Source: Gordonia soli NBRC 108243 | GTDB lineage: Bacteria; Actinomycetota; Actinomycetes; Mycobacteriales; Mycobacteriaceae | Direction of reading: 5' to 3' | Assembly (NCBI RefSeq): GCF_000334455.1 | Contig: NZ_BANX01000028.1 | Location: 1 to 64,000 of the forward strand | Length of the DNA stretch: 64,000 bases | Shown: positions 27,784 to 36,515 of the stretch, piece after piece | Layout of the letters: each line of letters starts with the position of its first letter | Position numbering within the stretch: position 1 is the stretch's first letter | Translations under genes and position numbers: made by a program | The notes under the pieces: model-generated | What the model saw: the letters and a program-made list of their open reading frames with translations, nothing else | Databases searched by the model: none | What the model was told of the DNA's origin: nothing

Positions 27784-29231
27784 AGTTCGTCGCCATCGCG
27801 GACGAGCCGATCGAACCGGGTGGCCTCGTCGAGTGGATCCCCAATGTCCCCGGCGGTCTCGGCGCCTGGGATCCGGACCCCCGATTGACCTCGCACAACC
27901 ACGAGCAGCATCTGCGGTCGGCCTTCGACTACCGTCTGCGGACCCGTCGTGAGGGTGGACGTGAATCGTGGCTGGGGCTGTCGATCGAGTTCGACGAGCC
28001 GTTGTCGATCCCGGCGATCCGTTCGGCCCTGATCTCCTGGATCGACCGGCACGAGGTGCTGCGCAGCCACGTGGTGATCAAGGGGCACGGGTTGGCCCGG
28101 CTGACCACCGCGCCGGGGACCGTCCGGCTGAAGATGGGTCGGATCGGTTGGTACGGCGAGCCGGGGCCGCTGATGGAGCAGCTGGCCGGGTCCTTCGACC
28201 GGGCGACCGCTCCCCTGCAGTGGCCCGCGTATCTGTTCGCGACGGTCGGGCGCGAGGACTCGTTCACGCTGCTGTTCGCCGCCGACCACTCGCTGGTCGA
28301 CGGGTACTCGCTGATCATGGCGCAGGACGAGCTGGTGAACCTCTACCGGGCGGCACGCGACCGGGTGACGCCCGAACTGGCCCCGGTGGGCAGCTATGTC
28401 GATTTCAGCGCGCGCGAGCGCCGCCAGGCCGACCAGACCGGGGCCGACCATCCCGCGGTCGACGTCTGGGACGACTTCTTGAGCCGCGGCATGCCGGCCT
28501 TCGCCGGGACGCCGGAACCACCGGCCGAGGTGACCCGGGCGGCAGACGTGACGGGTCGCGAGGCGGTCTACCCGGCGCAGCAGTCGTTGGTCGGCACGAT
28601 CCTGGACGACGAGGCCACCAATCGGTTCACCGCGGTCTGCTCGGCTGCCGAGGGGACGTTGACGGCCGGTGTCCTCGCCGCCTTCGCGATCGTCTACCAC
28701 CGGCGTACCGGAGACCCGACGTTTCGTTGCGTCATCCCGCGGCACACCCGCGACGACCGGCAGTGGCTGGCCGCTCTCGGCTGGTTCGTCGGTCTCTCAC
28801 CGTTCTGCATCGACATGTCCGACTCCCCGTCGCTCGACCAGGCCATCGCACGGGCGACGAGAGACCTCAAGGACACCCGGCACAGTGCCGAGCTGCCCTT
28901 CCTGCGGGTGGCCGAGCTCATCGATCGTCCGTTCCAGCCCCGGTTCGTGATCTCGTTCATCGACACCCGTTACGCACCGGGCGCCGTCGAGGCCGACGCC
29001 GGGCGGGCCACGGTGCTGCGCAGTCACAGCTATTCGCCCGACGAGGTCTACATCTGGGTGAACCGGACACCATCGGGTCTGCGGTTCTCGGCACGGTTCC
29101 CTCCCGAGGAGCCGTCTACGGAGGTCGATGCCGACGGCGGCCCCGGTGGGCCCGTCGGCTCCTACCTGCGCGACTTCGCGACGTTCCTGCGCGAGGTCGG
29201 CGACGCCAGTACCTTCGGTTCCGATCACTGA
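27780..29231 (+). CDS. PapA-like acyltransferase 4
   Basis: A 483-residue paralogue of the three genes at 21604-26183 but placed after sufE. It shows [14 protein letters not shown] at the N-terminus, the catalytic [11 protein letters not shown] (His170, Asp174) and a C-terminal [16 protein letters not shown] block. The N-terminal MKF start and several segments are most like copy 1, suggesting these two diverged from one another most recently. ATGA-coupled to sufE, and followed by the accA3 promoter region. Substrates unknown. Confidence 0.8.
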   Translation: MKFVAIADEPIEPGGLVEWIPNVPGGLGAWDPDPRLTSHNHEQHLRSAFDYRLRTRREGGRESWLGLSIEFDEPLSIPAIRSALISWIDRHEVLRSHVVIKGHGLARLTTAPGTVRLKMGRIGWYGEPGPLMEQLAGSFDRATAPLQWPAYLFATVGREDSFTLLFAADHSLVDGYSLIMAQDELVNLYRAARDRVTPELAPVGSYVDFSARERRQADQTGADHPAVDVWDDFLSRGMPAFAGTPEPPAEVTRAADVTGREAVYPAQQSLVGTILDDEATNRFTAVCSAAEGTLTAGVLAAFAIVYHRRTGDPTFRCVIPRHTRDDRQWLAALGWFVGLSPFCIDMSDSPSLDQAIARATRDLKDTRHSAELPFLRVAELIDRPFQPRFVISFIDTRYAPGAVEADAGRATVLRSHSYSPDEVYIWVNRTPSGLRFSARFPPEEPSTEVDADGGPGGPVGSYLRDFATFLREVGDASTFGSDH

Positions 29232-29241
29232 ACGGACCCCT

Positions 29242-29259
29242 ACCGAACAATTGCTCGGT
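29242..29259. promoter_or_regulatory. 18-bp palindromic operator candidate upstream of accA3
   Basis: ACCGAACAATTGCTCGGT is palindromic at all but one symmetrical pair. It sits just upstream of TAGGGT (29265-29270), a likely -10 box, so a dimeric regulator bound here would cover the -35 region of the accA3 promoter. A second TANNNT box, TAGACT, lies at 29294-29299. The responsible regulator is not identifiable from the window. Confidence 0.55.
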
Positions 29260-29423
29260 GTGGGCTAGGGTATTGCCCGGAACCTGCGGTGCTTAGACTC
29301 CAAGTGCCGTGCGTCACCCCGGGTCGTGTACCCAAGAGCGCACTCGGGGTGGAGATCAACCGACGATGTCCGACAAGTACGCCTGTGCCGCTACACGGCA
29401 GCGTCACGACGCCAGGAGAACAA

Positions 29424-31241
29424 GTGCCAAGTCACGCAGCGAACAGCTCGCCCACCATCAGCAAGGTCCTCATCGCCAACCGCGGTGAGATCGCTGTCCG
29501 CGTGATCCGCGCGGCACGGGACTCGGGGATCCCGAGCGTCGCGGTGTACGCCGAGCCCGACGCCGACGCGCTGTTCGTGAAGCTGGCCGACGAGGCCTTC
29601 GCCCTGGGTGGTCAGACCTCTGCCGAGTCGTACCTGGTCTTCGACAAGATCCTGGACGCCGCCGCCAAGTCGGGCGCCAACGCCATCCATCCGGGGTACG
29701 GCTTCCTCTCGGAGAACGCCGACTTCGCGCAGGCCGTGCTCGACGCGGGCCTGATCTGGATCGGTCCGTCGCCGCAGGCGATCCGCGACCTGGGCGACAA
29801 GGTCACCGCCCGCCACATCGCGCTCAAGGCCGAGGCGCCGATGGCCCCCGGCACCAAGGACCCGGCCGCCAACGCCGACGAGGTCGTCGCCTTCGCCGAG
29901 GAGCACGGCGTCCCGGTCGCCATCAAGGCCGCGTTCGGCGGTGGTGGACGCGGCATGAAGGTCGCGTACACGATCGAGGAGATCCCGGAGCTGTTCGAGT
30001 CGGCGACCCGTGAGGCCGTCGCCGCCTTCGGTCGGGGCGAGTGCTTCGTCGAGCGTTACCTCGACAAGGCCCGCCACGTGGAGGCCCAGGTCATCGCCGA
30101 CCAGCACGGCAACGTGGTCGTCGCCGGTACCCGTGACTGCTCGCTGCAGCGCCGCTTCCAGAAGCTGGTGGAGGAGGCCCCCGCGCCATTCCTGACCACC
30201 GAACAGCGCGACCGCATCCACTCCTCGGCCAAGGCCATCTGCCGGGAGGCCGGCTACTACGGCGCCGGCACCGTCGAGTTCCTGGTCGGTGCCGACGGTC
30301 TGGTCTCCTTCCTCGAGGTCAACACGCGTCTGCAGGTGGAGCACCCGGTCACCGAGGAGACCGCAGGCATCGACCTGGTGCGTGCGCAGTTCCGCATCGC
30401 CAACGGCGAGAAGCTGGAGATCACCGAGGACCCGACTCCGCGCGGACACTCCTTCGAGTTCCGCATCAACGGCGAGGACCCGGGACGCAACTTCCTGCCC
30501 GCCCCCGGCCCCGTGTCGGTCTACCGTGAGCCCACCGGCCCAGGCGTGCGCGTCGACTCCGGTGTCGTCGCGGGCGATGTCATCGGCGGACAGTTCGACT
30601 CGATGCTGGCCAAACTGATCGTGACCGGCGAGAATCGCCAGCAGGCTCTCGAGCGCGCACGCCGCGCCCTCGCCGAGTACGAGGTCGAGGGACTGGCGAC
30701 GGTCATCCCGTTCCACCGCCACATCGTGTCCAACCCTGCCTTCATCGGCCGCACGGACGAGAACGGCAACGAGACCTTCGACGTCTACACCAAGTGGATC
30801 GAGACCGACTGGGACAACCCGATCGAGCCCTACACCGGTGGCGAGCCGATCGAAGAGGACGACTCGGCACCGCGCCAGAACGTCGTCGTCGAGGTCGGCG
30901 GACGTCGCGTCGAGGTGTCGCTGCCCGGTGATCTCGCCCTCGGCGGCGGTGGCGGCAGCACCAACGGTGTGGTCCGCAAGAAGCCGAAGTCACGCTCGCG
31001 CAAGAAGGCCGGCGGTGCAGCCGTCTCGGGCGATGCGGTGGCCGCTCCGATGCAGGGCACCGTGGTGAAGGTCGCCGTGACCGAGGGCCAGGAGGTCGCA
31101 GCGGGCGACCTGGTGGTCGTACTCGAGGCGATGAAGATGGAGAACCCGGTGACCGCGCACAAGGACGGGGTCGTGACCGGCCTCGCCGTCGACGCCGGTG
31201 CAGCCGTCACCCAGGGCACCGTCCTGCTCGAACTCAAGTAG
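29424..31241 (+). CDS. accA3: Acetyl/propionyl-CoA carboxylase alpha subunit AccA3 (biotin carboxylase + BCCP)
   Basis: A 605-residue two-domain subunit. The biotin carboxylase domain (1-450) has [20 protein letters not shown], the ATP-grasp loop [14 protein letters not shown] and [15 protein letters not shown] Gly/Lys linker ([20 protein letters not shown]) precedes the biotinyl domain with [10 protein letters not shown], biotin-accepting Lys571. Start at the GTG with AGGAGA; the upstream frame is open but lacks family similarity. It is the shared alpha subunit for AccD5-type carboxylases and a BirA substrate. Confidence 0.95.
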   Translation: MPSHAANSSPTISKVLIANRGEIAVRVIRAARDSGIPSVAVYAEPDADALFVKLADEAFALGGQTSAESYLVFDKILDAAAKSGANAIHPGYGFLSENADFAQAVLDAGLIWIGPSPQAIRDLGDKVTARHIALKAEAPMAPGTKDPAANADEVVAFAEEHGVPVAIKAAFGGGGRGMKVAYTIEEIPELFESATREAVAAFGRGECFVERYLDKARHVEAQVIADQHGNVVVAGTRDCSLQRRFQKLVEEAPAPFLTTEQRDRIHSSAKAICREAGYYGAGTVEFLVGADGLVSFLEVNTRLQVEHPVTEETAGIDLVRAQFRIANGEKLEITEDPTPRGHSFEFRINGEDPGRNFLPAPGPVSVYREPTGPGVRVDSGVVAGDVIGGQFDSMLAKLIVTGENRQQALERARRALAEYEVEGLATVIPFHRHIVSNPAFIGRTDENGNETFDVYTKWIETDWDNPIEPYTGGEPIEEDDSAPRQNVVVEVGGRRVEVSLPGDLALGGGGGSTNGVVRKKPKSRSRKKAGGAAVSGDAVAAPMQGTVVKVAVTEGQEVAAGDLVVVLEAMKMENPVTAHKDGVVTGLAVDAGAAVTQGTVLLELK

Positions 31242-31272
31242 CCGACACCCGACCGCCGCTCCGACCTTCACG

Positions 31273-31671
31273 ATGCAGGCTGTCGAGATCAATGCCGGGA
31301 CGTGGTATCTGCGTGCGCTTCGTGCGGACGATCGGATCTCCGACGTCCCGGCATTGTCGGATCTGGGCATCGACGACCCGAACTCCTTCGTCGTAGCCGC
31401 CGACGCCGGCTGGGCCACGGAATCGCGGTTCGTCTGGGCTGTCTGCATCCCGACCACCGGAGAACTGATCGCGTTGATCGGCGTGGATCGCGGGCACGCG
31501 GGCGGCCTCGACGGCACCGTCGGCCGACTCTGGGGATCGGCCCGGGCCGGCCATGATGCCGCGCTCACGGCCGCCGAGGGGCCGGTCGGGCGGTTCGCCG
31601 ACAGCGCCCTGGGACTCCGCGTCGGACCGTGCGAGCCCATGGACCTCCCACGACGGAGTCGACCGACATGA
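31273..31671 (+). CDS. Hypothetical protein, GNAT-like segment
   Basis: A 132-residue protein whose ATG lies 31 bp after accA3. The sequence NAGTWYLRALRADDRISDVP then RFVWAVCIPTTGELIALIGV vaguely recalls the first strands of GNAT acetyltransferases, but the acetyl-CoA pyrophosphate loop (Q/RxxGxG/A) is absent, so no activity is claimed. Its stop overlaps the next start in ATGA, implying the two work together or are at least co-translated. Confidence 0.5.
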   Translation: MQAVEINAGTWYLRALRADDRISDVPALSDLGIDDPNSFVVAADAGWATESRFVWAVCIPTTGELIALIGVDRGHAGGLDGTVGRLWGSARAGHDAALTAAEGPVGRFADSALGLRVGPCEPMDLPRRSRPT

Positions 31672-32252
31672 GGACGGTGTCGCGAGACCCGTTGTTCGGT
31701 GAGATCGTCGTCGACCTGGACCGCGACGGCGGAGTCGTGCGGGTCGAGGGCGAGTCCGTGCCTCCCGGTGTGCTGCACCGTACGGGCGTAGACGGACTCC
31801 GCACCGACGTACTCCGGACCGACGTACCCATCGGCACCCGAGAGTCGTCTCGGCTGCGACTCGCGGTCGACGGTCAGCAGCATGACCTTCGGGTCGGACC
31901 GGGCCGTATCGCCCGGCGCTCCTACCGGATCCGCACCGACGGCCCCGGCGGCGTCCGGCTCTTCGCGCCCGCGTCGGCCGACGCGCATCGACTGATCCGT
32001 GGCGAGCGCTACACCGGGCATGACGAGATCGGCCGGTTCGTCCTCGAGGAATCGTCGACGGACTCATCGTCCGTCGTGGTCGTCGACTGGTCCGAGGAGA
32101 TTCGGGTCGCGGGCGCGGTCGCGCGGGCCGCCGCACCGACGCCGATGGACTCCACCATCGGACACCTCCTGGCGGCGTCCTTCGGGACCGGCGCGCGACT
32201 CATGGTCGTCGCTGTCGTCAGCGGTCTCGTCGACTCGGTGTTCCCGAACTGA
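31668..32252 (+). CDS. Hypothetical protein
   Basis: A 194-residue protein, ATGA-coupled to the preceding small gene. It is rich in beta-type segments (FGEIVVDLDRDGGVVRVEG, HDLRVGPGRIARRSYRIR) and ends with a hydrophobic stretch LMVVAVVSGLVDSVFPN that could be a membrane tail. No family recognised. Codon usage is like that of its neighbours, supporting a real gene. Confidence 0.55.
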   Translation: MRTVSRDPLFGEIVVDLDRDGGVVRVEGESVPPGVLHRTGVDGLRTDVLRTDVPIGTRESSRLRLAVDGQQHDLRVGPGRIARRSYRIRTDGPGGVRLFAPASADAHRLIRGERYTGHDEIGRFVLEESSTDSSSVVVVDWSEEIRVAGAVARAAAPTPMDSTIGHLLAASFGTGARLMVVAVVSGLVDSVFPN

Positions 32253-32363
32253 TTATTCCGTCCGGGCGATCGTGACCCTCACCCGACGCCCCCGGTCGCT
32301 GTCCGCGGGTCGTCGCCTTTCGCATCGTCCGCATACCGGCTCAGCTGACGTGTCGCGGCGACG

Positions 32364-32741
32364 TCAGGCCTCGGTCGGCGTGTGGAAGACCAGTCGGTTG
32401 CCGAACGGATCGGTCAGGCGCACCTCGCGCGCCCACGGCATCGTCTCGATCCCCGGGCGCAGCGGGTAGTCCTTGGCGCGGATCTCGCGATGGAACGCAT
32501 CGAGATCGGCGATGCGCAGGCGTACTGCCGAACCCGGGGTCGCGTCGCCGTGGTGCTCGCTCAGATGCAGGGCCCAGTCCCCACGGGAGACCTGCCGATA
32601 CAGCGGCAGGTCGGGCTCGAACCGGTGCTCCCAGTCGACGACGAAGCCGAGATAGTCGAGGTAGAAGCGGTCGGCCTCGTCGCCGGGGAACACACGCAGG
32701 ATCGGGACGACGGCGGGCGGCACCTCACGCTGTGGGGTCAT
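32364..32741 (-). CDS. Glyoxalase/bleomycin-resistance superfamily protein
   Basis: A 125-residue vicinal-oxygen-chelate protein: PILRVFPGDEADRFYLDYLG at the start, GDWALHLSEHHGDATPGS and EVRLTDPFGNRLVFHTP at the end. This matches the bleomycin-binding subgroup, which sequesters the drug instead of catalysing. The ATG at 32741 has no ribosome-binding site but a TACTGT box (minus strand, 32749-32754) seven bases upstream, so it is probably leaderless. Actual ligand unknown. Confidence 0.8.
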   Translation of the reverse strand: MTPQREVPPAVVPILRVFPGDEADRFYLDYLGFVVDWEHRFEPDLPLYRQVSRGDWALHLSEHHGDATPGSAVRLRIADLDAFHREIRAKDYPLRPGIETMPWAREVRLTDPFGNRLVFHTPTEA

Positions 32742-32748
32742 GACCCAC

Positions 32749-32754
32749 ACAGTA
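32749..32754 (-). promoter_or_regulatory. -10 box of leaderless bleomycin-resistance-like gene
   Basis: TACTGT on the minus strand, seven bases before the ATG at 32741. Confidence 0.4.
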
Positions 32755-32893
32755 GGTGTGCGGGCGCGTAGTCGACCGTTGTCGGGTTGTGGTCGCCGGG
32801 TCGATCGGTACCACTGTTGGCCGGTGACGCATGGATCGTTAGGGTGGACGACGCAAGTGGTTCGCCTCCCCCGGGACACATGGAGCCCCTATT

Positions 32894-33079
32894 CCTGCGG
32901 GTGGCGTCGAGTCGGGACCGACGGTCCCGACGAGAGGGAATCCGGTGTGACTCCGGAGCTGTCCCGCAGCGGTATGCCGTAACGACCATCGTCATCGAGC
33001 ACTGGACCACGAGTCCGGGAAGCGACGGCCAGTAGGAGCCTCCCCGGAGGCGCGACGGCGAGCCCGAAGACCTGCCAGG
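32894..33079 (+). ncRNA. Cobalamin riboswitch upstream of metE
   Basis: The conserved core is unmistakable: GAGGGAATCCGGTGTGACTC at 32934, CTGTCCCGCAGCGGTATG after it, CGACGGCCAGTAGGAGCC at 33023 and the B12 box AGCCCGAAGACCTGCC at 33061-33076. A P1 helix can be drawn between 32894-32902 (CCTGCGGGT) and 33070-33079 (ACCTGCCAGG) with one bulged base. It lies in the 5' leader of metE, encoding the B12-independent methionine synthase, so B12 binding should shut metE off. Confidence 0.95.
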
Positions 33080-33082
33080 TGT

Positions 33083-33103
33083 ACCGGACGCGCCGCGTCC
33101 GGT
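33083..33103 (+). terminator. Hairpin directly after the metE riboswitch (expression platform candidate)
   Basis: ACCGGACGCG and CGCGTCCGGT form a perfect 10-bp stem starting four bases after the B12-box helix. No T-tract follows, so it may act as a Rho-assisted or L-shaped terminator or as part of a switching helix. A second hairpin (about 33150-33178, GTGCCCGACG / CGTCGGCGCAC) lies further down the leader. Confidence 0.5.
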
Positions 33104-33247
33104 GGCTCACCGCCTCGTGGAATGGGCGCAGGTCGAAGAGGAATCAGTGGTGCGTGCCCGACGTTGCGTCGGCGCACCCGGGGCTTCGTCGACTCTCCCC
33201 GTTATGGGCGGTGAACCGTCCGCGACGTCAGTAGGGGATTCGACTCC

Positions 33248-35542
33248 ATGACCGACACCACGAGCCGCGCATCCGCGGCCCCGTTCACCACCACCGTCCT
33301 CGGCACCGCCCGCATCGGGCCGCGTCGGGAACTCAAGCGCGCCATCGAGGGCTATTGGGCCGGCCGGATCGATCGATCCGAACTCGAACGCACCTCCGCC
33401 GATCTGCGACGCGCGCAGTGGACCGAGCTCGTCGACGCCGGACACGACTCCGTGCCCGTCAACACGTTCTCGTTCTACGACCAGTTGCTGGACACCGCGG
33501 TGCTCCTCGGTGCCCTGCCCGCACGGTTCGACGAGATCAGCGATCCGCTCGATCGCTACTTCGCCGCCGCCCGCGGTACGGCCGACCTGGCCCCGCTGGA
33601 GATGACCAAGTGGTTCGACACCAACTACCACTACATCGTCCCGGAGATCGGGCCGGACACCAGCTTCACGCTGCGACCGGAGAAGGTGCTCTCGGAGGTC
33701 ACCGAGGCGCTCGAGGCGGGTGTCCCGGCCCGTCCGGTCGTGATCGGTCCGCTCACGTTCCTGGCACTGGCGAAGGCCGTCGACGGGGCATCGCATCCAC
33801 TGACCCGATTGAACGAACTGCTCCCGCTGTATCTGGATCTGCTGGGCAAACTCGCCGACCTCGGGGTCGGATGGGTGCAGATCGACGAGCCGGTCCTGGT
33901 GACCGACGCCGCCGACTCGCTGGCTCATCACGCGGAATCGGTGTACACCACGTTGTCGGGGGCCTCCCATCGTCCGGCGATCGCCGTCGCCACCTACTTC
34001 GGTGATGCCGGCGACCGCCTCGCCGCCCTCGCCCGTACCGACGTCGAGGCCATCGCGGTCGACCTTGTCGAGGGTTCCGTCGACACCGTCGCGGCCGTCC
34101 CGGGACTCGGCGACAAACTGCTGATCGCCGGCGTCGTGGACGGACGCAACATCTGGCGCACCGACCTGGCGTCGGCCGCCGCGACCCTGGCGACGCTGCT
34201 CGGTTCGGCCCGTGCACTGGCGGTCTCGACGTCGAGTTCGACGCTGCACGTCCCCTACACCCTGGCGGCAGAAGACGAGCTGGACAGCAACCTGCGCGGG
34301 TGGCTCGCGTTCGCCTCCGAGAAGTTCCGCGAGGTCGCCACGTTGGCGCGGGCGCTCCGCGACGGGCGCGGGGCCGTCGCCGGCGAGTTCGAGACCAATG
34401 CGCTGGCACTCTCGACCCGGTCGTCCGATCCCCGCCTGCACGTCACCGCTCTGCGGGATCGCCTCGACGCCATCGGCGATGCCGATGCACGACGTAGCCC
34501 GGCGGATCAGCGTCTGATCCAGCAGCAGGAACGTCTCGGACTGCCTGCCCTGCCGACCACCACCATCGGCTCGTACCCGCAGACGTCGGCGATCCGCCTG
34601 GCGCGGGCGGCGTTGCGCACGGGCGAGATCGACCAGGCCGAGTACGAACGTCGGATGCAGGGTGAGATCGCCGACGTGATCACGCTGCAGGAGCAGATCG
34701 GTCTCGACGTGCTCGTCCACGGCGAACCCGAACGCAACGACATGGTGCAGTACTTCGCCGAACAGCTCGAAGGGTTCTTCGCCACGGCCAACGGTTGGGT
34801 CCAGTCGTACGGGACCCGGTGCGTGCGTCCGCCGATCCTGTTCGGCGACGTCGTCCGCACGTCGCCGATGACGGTCGACTGGATCACCTACGCGCAGTCA
34901 CTGACCTCGAAGCCGGTGAAGGGCATGCTGACCGGTCCGGTCACCATCCTCGCCTGGTCGTTCGTGCGCAACGATCAACCGCTGTCGGCGTCGGCGAACC
35001 AGATCGCCCTCGCCATCCGCGACGAGACCGTGGACCTCGAGCGGGCGGGCGTCGGGATCATCCAGGTCGACGAGCCCGCGCTGCGCGAACTGCTCCCCCT
35101 CCGCGACGCGGAGAAGGCCGCTTATCTCGATTGGGCGGTGCGGGCGTTCCGGATCTCGACGTCGGGTGTCGACGACGCGACGCAGATCCACACTCATCTC
35201 TGCTACTCCGAGTTCGGTGAGGTCATCGGCGCCATCGCCGATCTCGACGCGGACGTGACCTCGATCGAGGCGGCGCGTTCGCACATGGAGGTCCTCGACG
35301 ATCTCAACGCGATCGGATTCGGCAACGCGGTGGGACCGGGTGTCTACGACATCCATTCGCCCCGTGTCCCGGGGTCGACCGAGATCACGTCGTCGTTGCA
35401 GTCCGCACTGAAAGCAGTCGGACCGCAACGTCTCTGGGTCAATCCCGATTGCGGACTGAAGACCCGCGGGACGCCCGAGGTCACCGAGTCGCTGACCAAC
35501 ATGGTCGCCGCGGCCCGCGAACTCCGGGATGCCCTGGCCTGA
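33248..35542 (+). CDS. metE: Cobalamin-independent methionine synthase MetE
   Basis: A 764-residue enzyme transferring a methyl group from methyltetrahydropteroyl-triglutamate to homocysteine. The N-terminal barrel starts [20 protein letters not shown]; the catalytic barrel begins [20 protein letters not shown]. Zinc ligands are visible in [10 protein letters not shown] (His, Cys), [10 protein letters not shown] and [10 protein letters not shown] (Cys). The length is standard. The ATG has AGGGGA upstream and stands 170 bp below a cobalamin riboswitch, so it is B12-repressed. Confidence 0.97.
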   Translation: MTDTTSRASAAPFTTTVLGTARIGPRRELKRAIEGYWAGRIDRSELERTSADLRRAQWTELVDAGHDSVPVNTFSFYDQLLDTAVLLGALPARFDEISDPLDRYFAAARGTADLAPLEMTKWFDTNYHYIVPEIGPDTSFTLRPEKVLSEVTEALEAGVPARPVVIGPLTFLALAKAVDGASHPLTRLNELLPLYLDLLGKLADLGVGWVQIDEPVLVTDAADSLAHHAESVYTTLSGASHRPAIAVATYFGDAGDRLAALARTDVEAIAVDLVEGSVDTVAAVPGLGDKLLIAGVVDGRNIWRTDLASAAATLATLLGSARALAVSTSSSTLHVPYTLAAEDELDSNLRGWLAFASEKFREVATLARALRDGRGAVAGEFETNALALSTRSSDPRLHVTALRDRLDAIGDADARRSPADQRLIQQQERLGLPALPTTTIGSYPQTSAIRLARAALRTGEIDQAEYERRMQGEIADVITLQEQIGLDVLVHGEPERNDMVQYFAEQLEGFFATANGWVQSYGTRCVRPPILFGDVVRTSPMTVDWITYAQSLTSKPVKGMLTGPVTILAWSFVRNDQPLSASANQIALAIRDETVDLERAGVGIIQVDEPALRELLPLRDAEKAAYLDWAVRAFRISTSGVDDATQIHTHLCYSEFGEVIGAIADLDADVTSIEAARSHMEVLDDLNAIGFGNAVGPGVYDIHSPRVPGSTEITSSLQSALKAVGPQRLWVNPDCGLKTRGTPEVTESLTNMVAAARELRDALA

Positions 35543-35583
35543 GGCCGCCGCGCCGGGCCGGCCTGCTCCTCGTCCGCGGGCGC

Positions 35584-35589
35584 TAGGCT
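35584..35589 (+). promoter_or_regulatory. -10 box of leaderless kinase gene
   Basis: TAGGCT ends seven bases before the ATG at 35597; no Shine-Dalgarno is present. Confidence 0.4.
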
Positions 35590-35596
35590 CACGGGC

Positions 35597-36232
35597 ATGA
35601 CCGGGCCCGGTGATCTCGACGACCTCCTCGTCGGACTCGGTACCGAATCAGGTGCCGGTGCGCGCGTCGTCGTCGGGATCACCGGCGCTCCCGGGGCAGG
35701 CAAGACCACCGTCGCACTCGATCTGGTGCGCCGGTGTCGAGAACACCACGGCGACAGCGCGGTCGGATATCTGCCGATGGACGGCTTCCATCTGTCGAAC
35801 GCGGTTCTGCGGTCCCTCGGTCGGGAAACGCGCAAGGGTGCTCCCGACACCTTCGATGCCGAGGGGTTCGCGGCGCTGCTGGAGCGTGTCGTCGGCGCGT
35901 ACCGGCGGTCCGACGTGTACTGCCCCGACTTCGATCACACCGTCGGCGAACCGATATCGGCATCGCTGGTCATTCCGTCATCCGCACGCCTTGTCGTCGT
36001 AGAGGGCAACTACCTCGGTCTCGACGAGCCCCCGTGGGATCGGATCGCACCTCTGCTCGATCGCCTGGTCTATGTGGACGCGCCCGCCGACGTCCGTCGG
36101 GATCGATTGACGACCAGGCACATCGCCGCCGGAAAGACCCCAGAGCAGGCTGGAGCCTGGATCGCGGACGTCGACGAGCCGAACGCCGCGATCATCGCCG
36201 GCACCCGCACCCGCGCCGACCTCTTCCGCTGA
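35597..36232 (+). CDS. Nucleoside/nucleotide kinase family protein (uridine kinase-like)
   Basis: A 211-residue P-loop kinase. Walker A is GITGAPGAGKTT (Lys36), followed by GYLPMDGFHLSN (substrate loop), RKGAPDTFDAEGFAALLERV and VVVEGNYLGLDEPPWDRI, which together match the YggC/FrcK branch related to pantothenate and uridine kinases. The phosphorylated substrate is unknown; sugars such as fructose have been proposed for this branch. Convergent with pyc across an unusual repeat array. Confidence 0.85.
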   Translation: MTGPGDLDDLLVGLGTESGAGARVVVGITGAPGAGKTTVALDLVRRCREHHGDSAVGYLPMDGFHLSNAVLRSLGRETRKGAPDTFDAEGFAALLERVVGAYRRSDVYCPDFDHTVGEPISASLVIPSSARLVVVEGNYLGLDEPPWDRIAPLLDRLVYVDAPADVRRDRLTTRHIAAGKTPEQAGAWIADVDEPNAAIIAGTRTRADLFR

Positions 36233-36246
36233 TCCCCACCCTCGTC

Positions 36247-36515
36247 GACCGTGCGCTCCAGATCATTGACCGTGCACCCCACACCGCCGACCGTGCGCTC
36301 CAGATCGTTCATCGTGCACCCCACACCGCCGACCGTGCGCTCCTGACCGTCGACCGTGCACATCAGACGCCACTCACCAATCGGATGATGCGCCGCCATT
36401 GGTCACCAGCGCACGATCGACCTCCCCAAACGCACGATCAACGCGCTCGGGCGCACGATCAACGCGTTCGGGCGCACGGTCGAGGTGTTGGGGCGCACGG
36501 TCGTCGGGGGTGGGG
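36247..36515. repeat. Eleven 21-bp-phased boxes in two opposed arrays
   Basis: Six boxes GACCGTGC (one CATCGTGC) begin at 36247, 36268, 36289, 36310, 36331 and 36352, exactly 21 bp apart, with alternate units almost identical (42-bp super-repeat). After a 40-bp centre, five units beginning GCACGATC or GCACGGTC start at 36411, 36432, 36453, 36474 and 36495, again 21 bp apart and in the opposite orientation. The region fills the gap between the convergent kinase and pyc genes. Confidence 0.9.

Noticed and set aside
29289..29423. N-terminal extension of AccA3 starting near a TAGACT box
   Set aside because: The family N-terminus begins at the GTG at 29424, which has an AGGAGA site; the extension has no similarity to AccA proteins.
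36247..36515. CRISPR array
   Set aside because: Units are 21 bp with no distinct spacers, the second half is inverted, and no cas genes are present.
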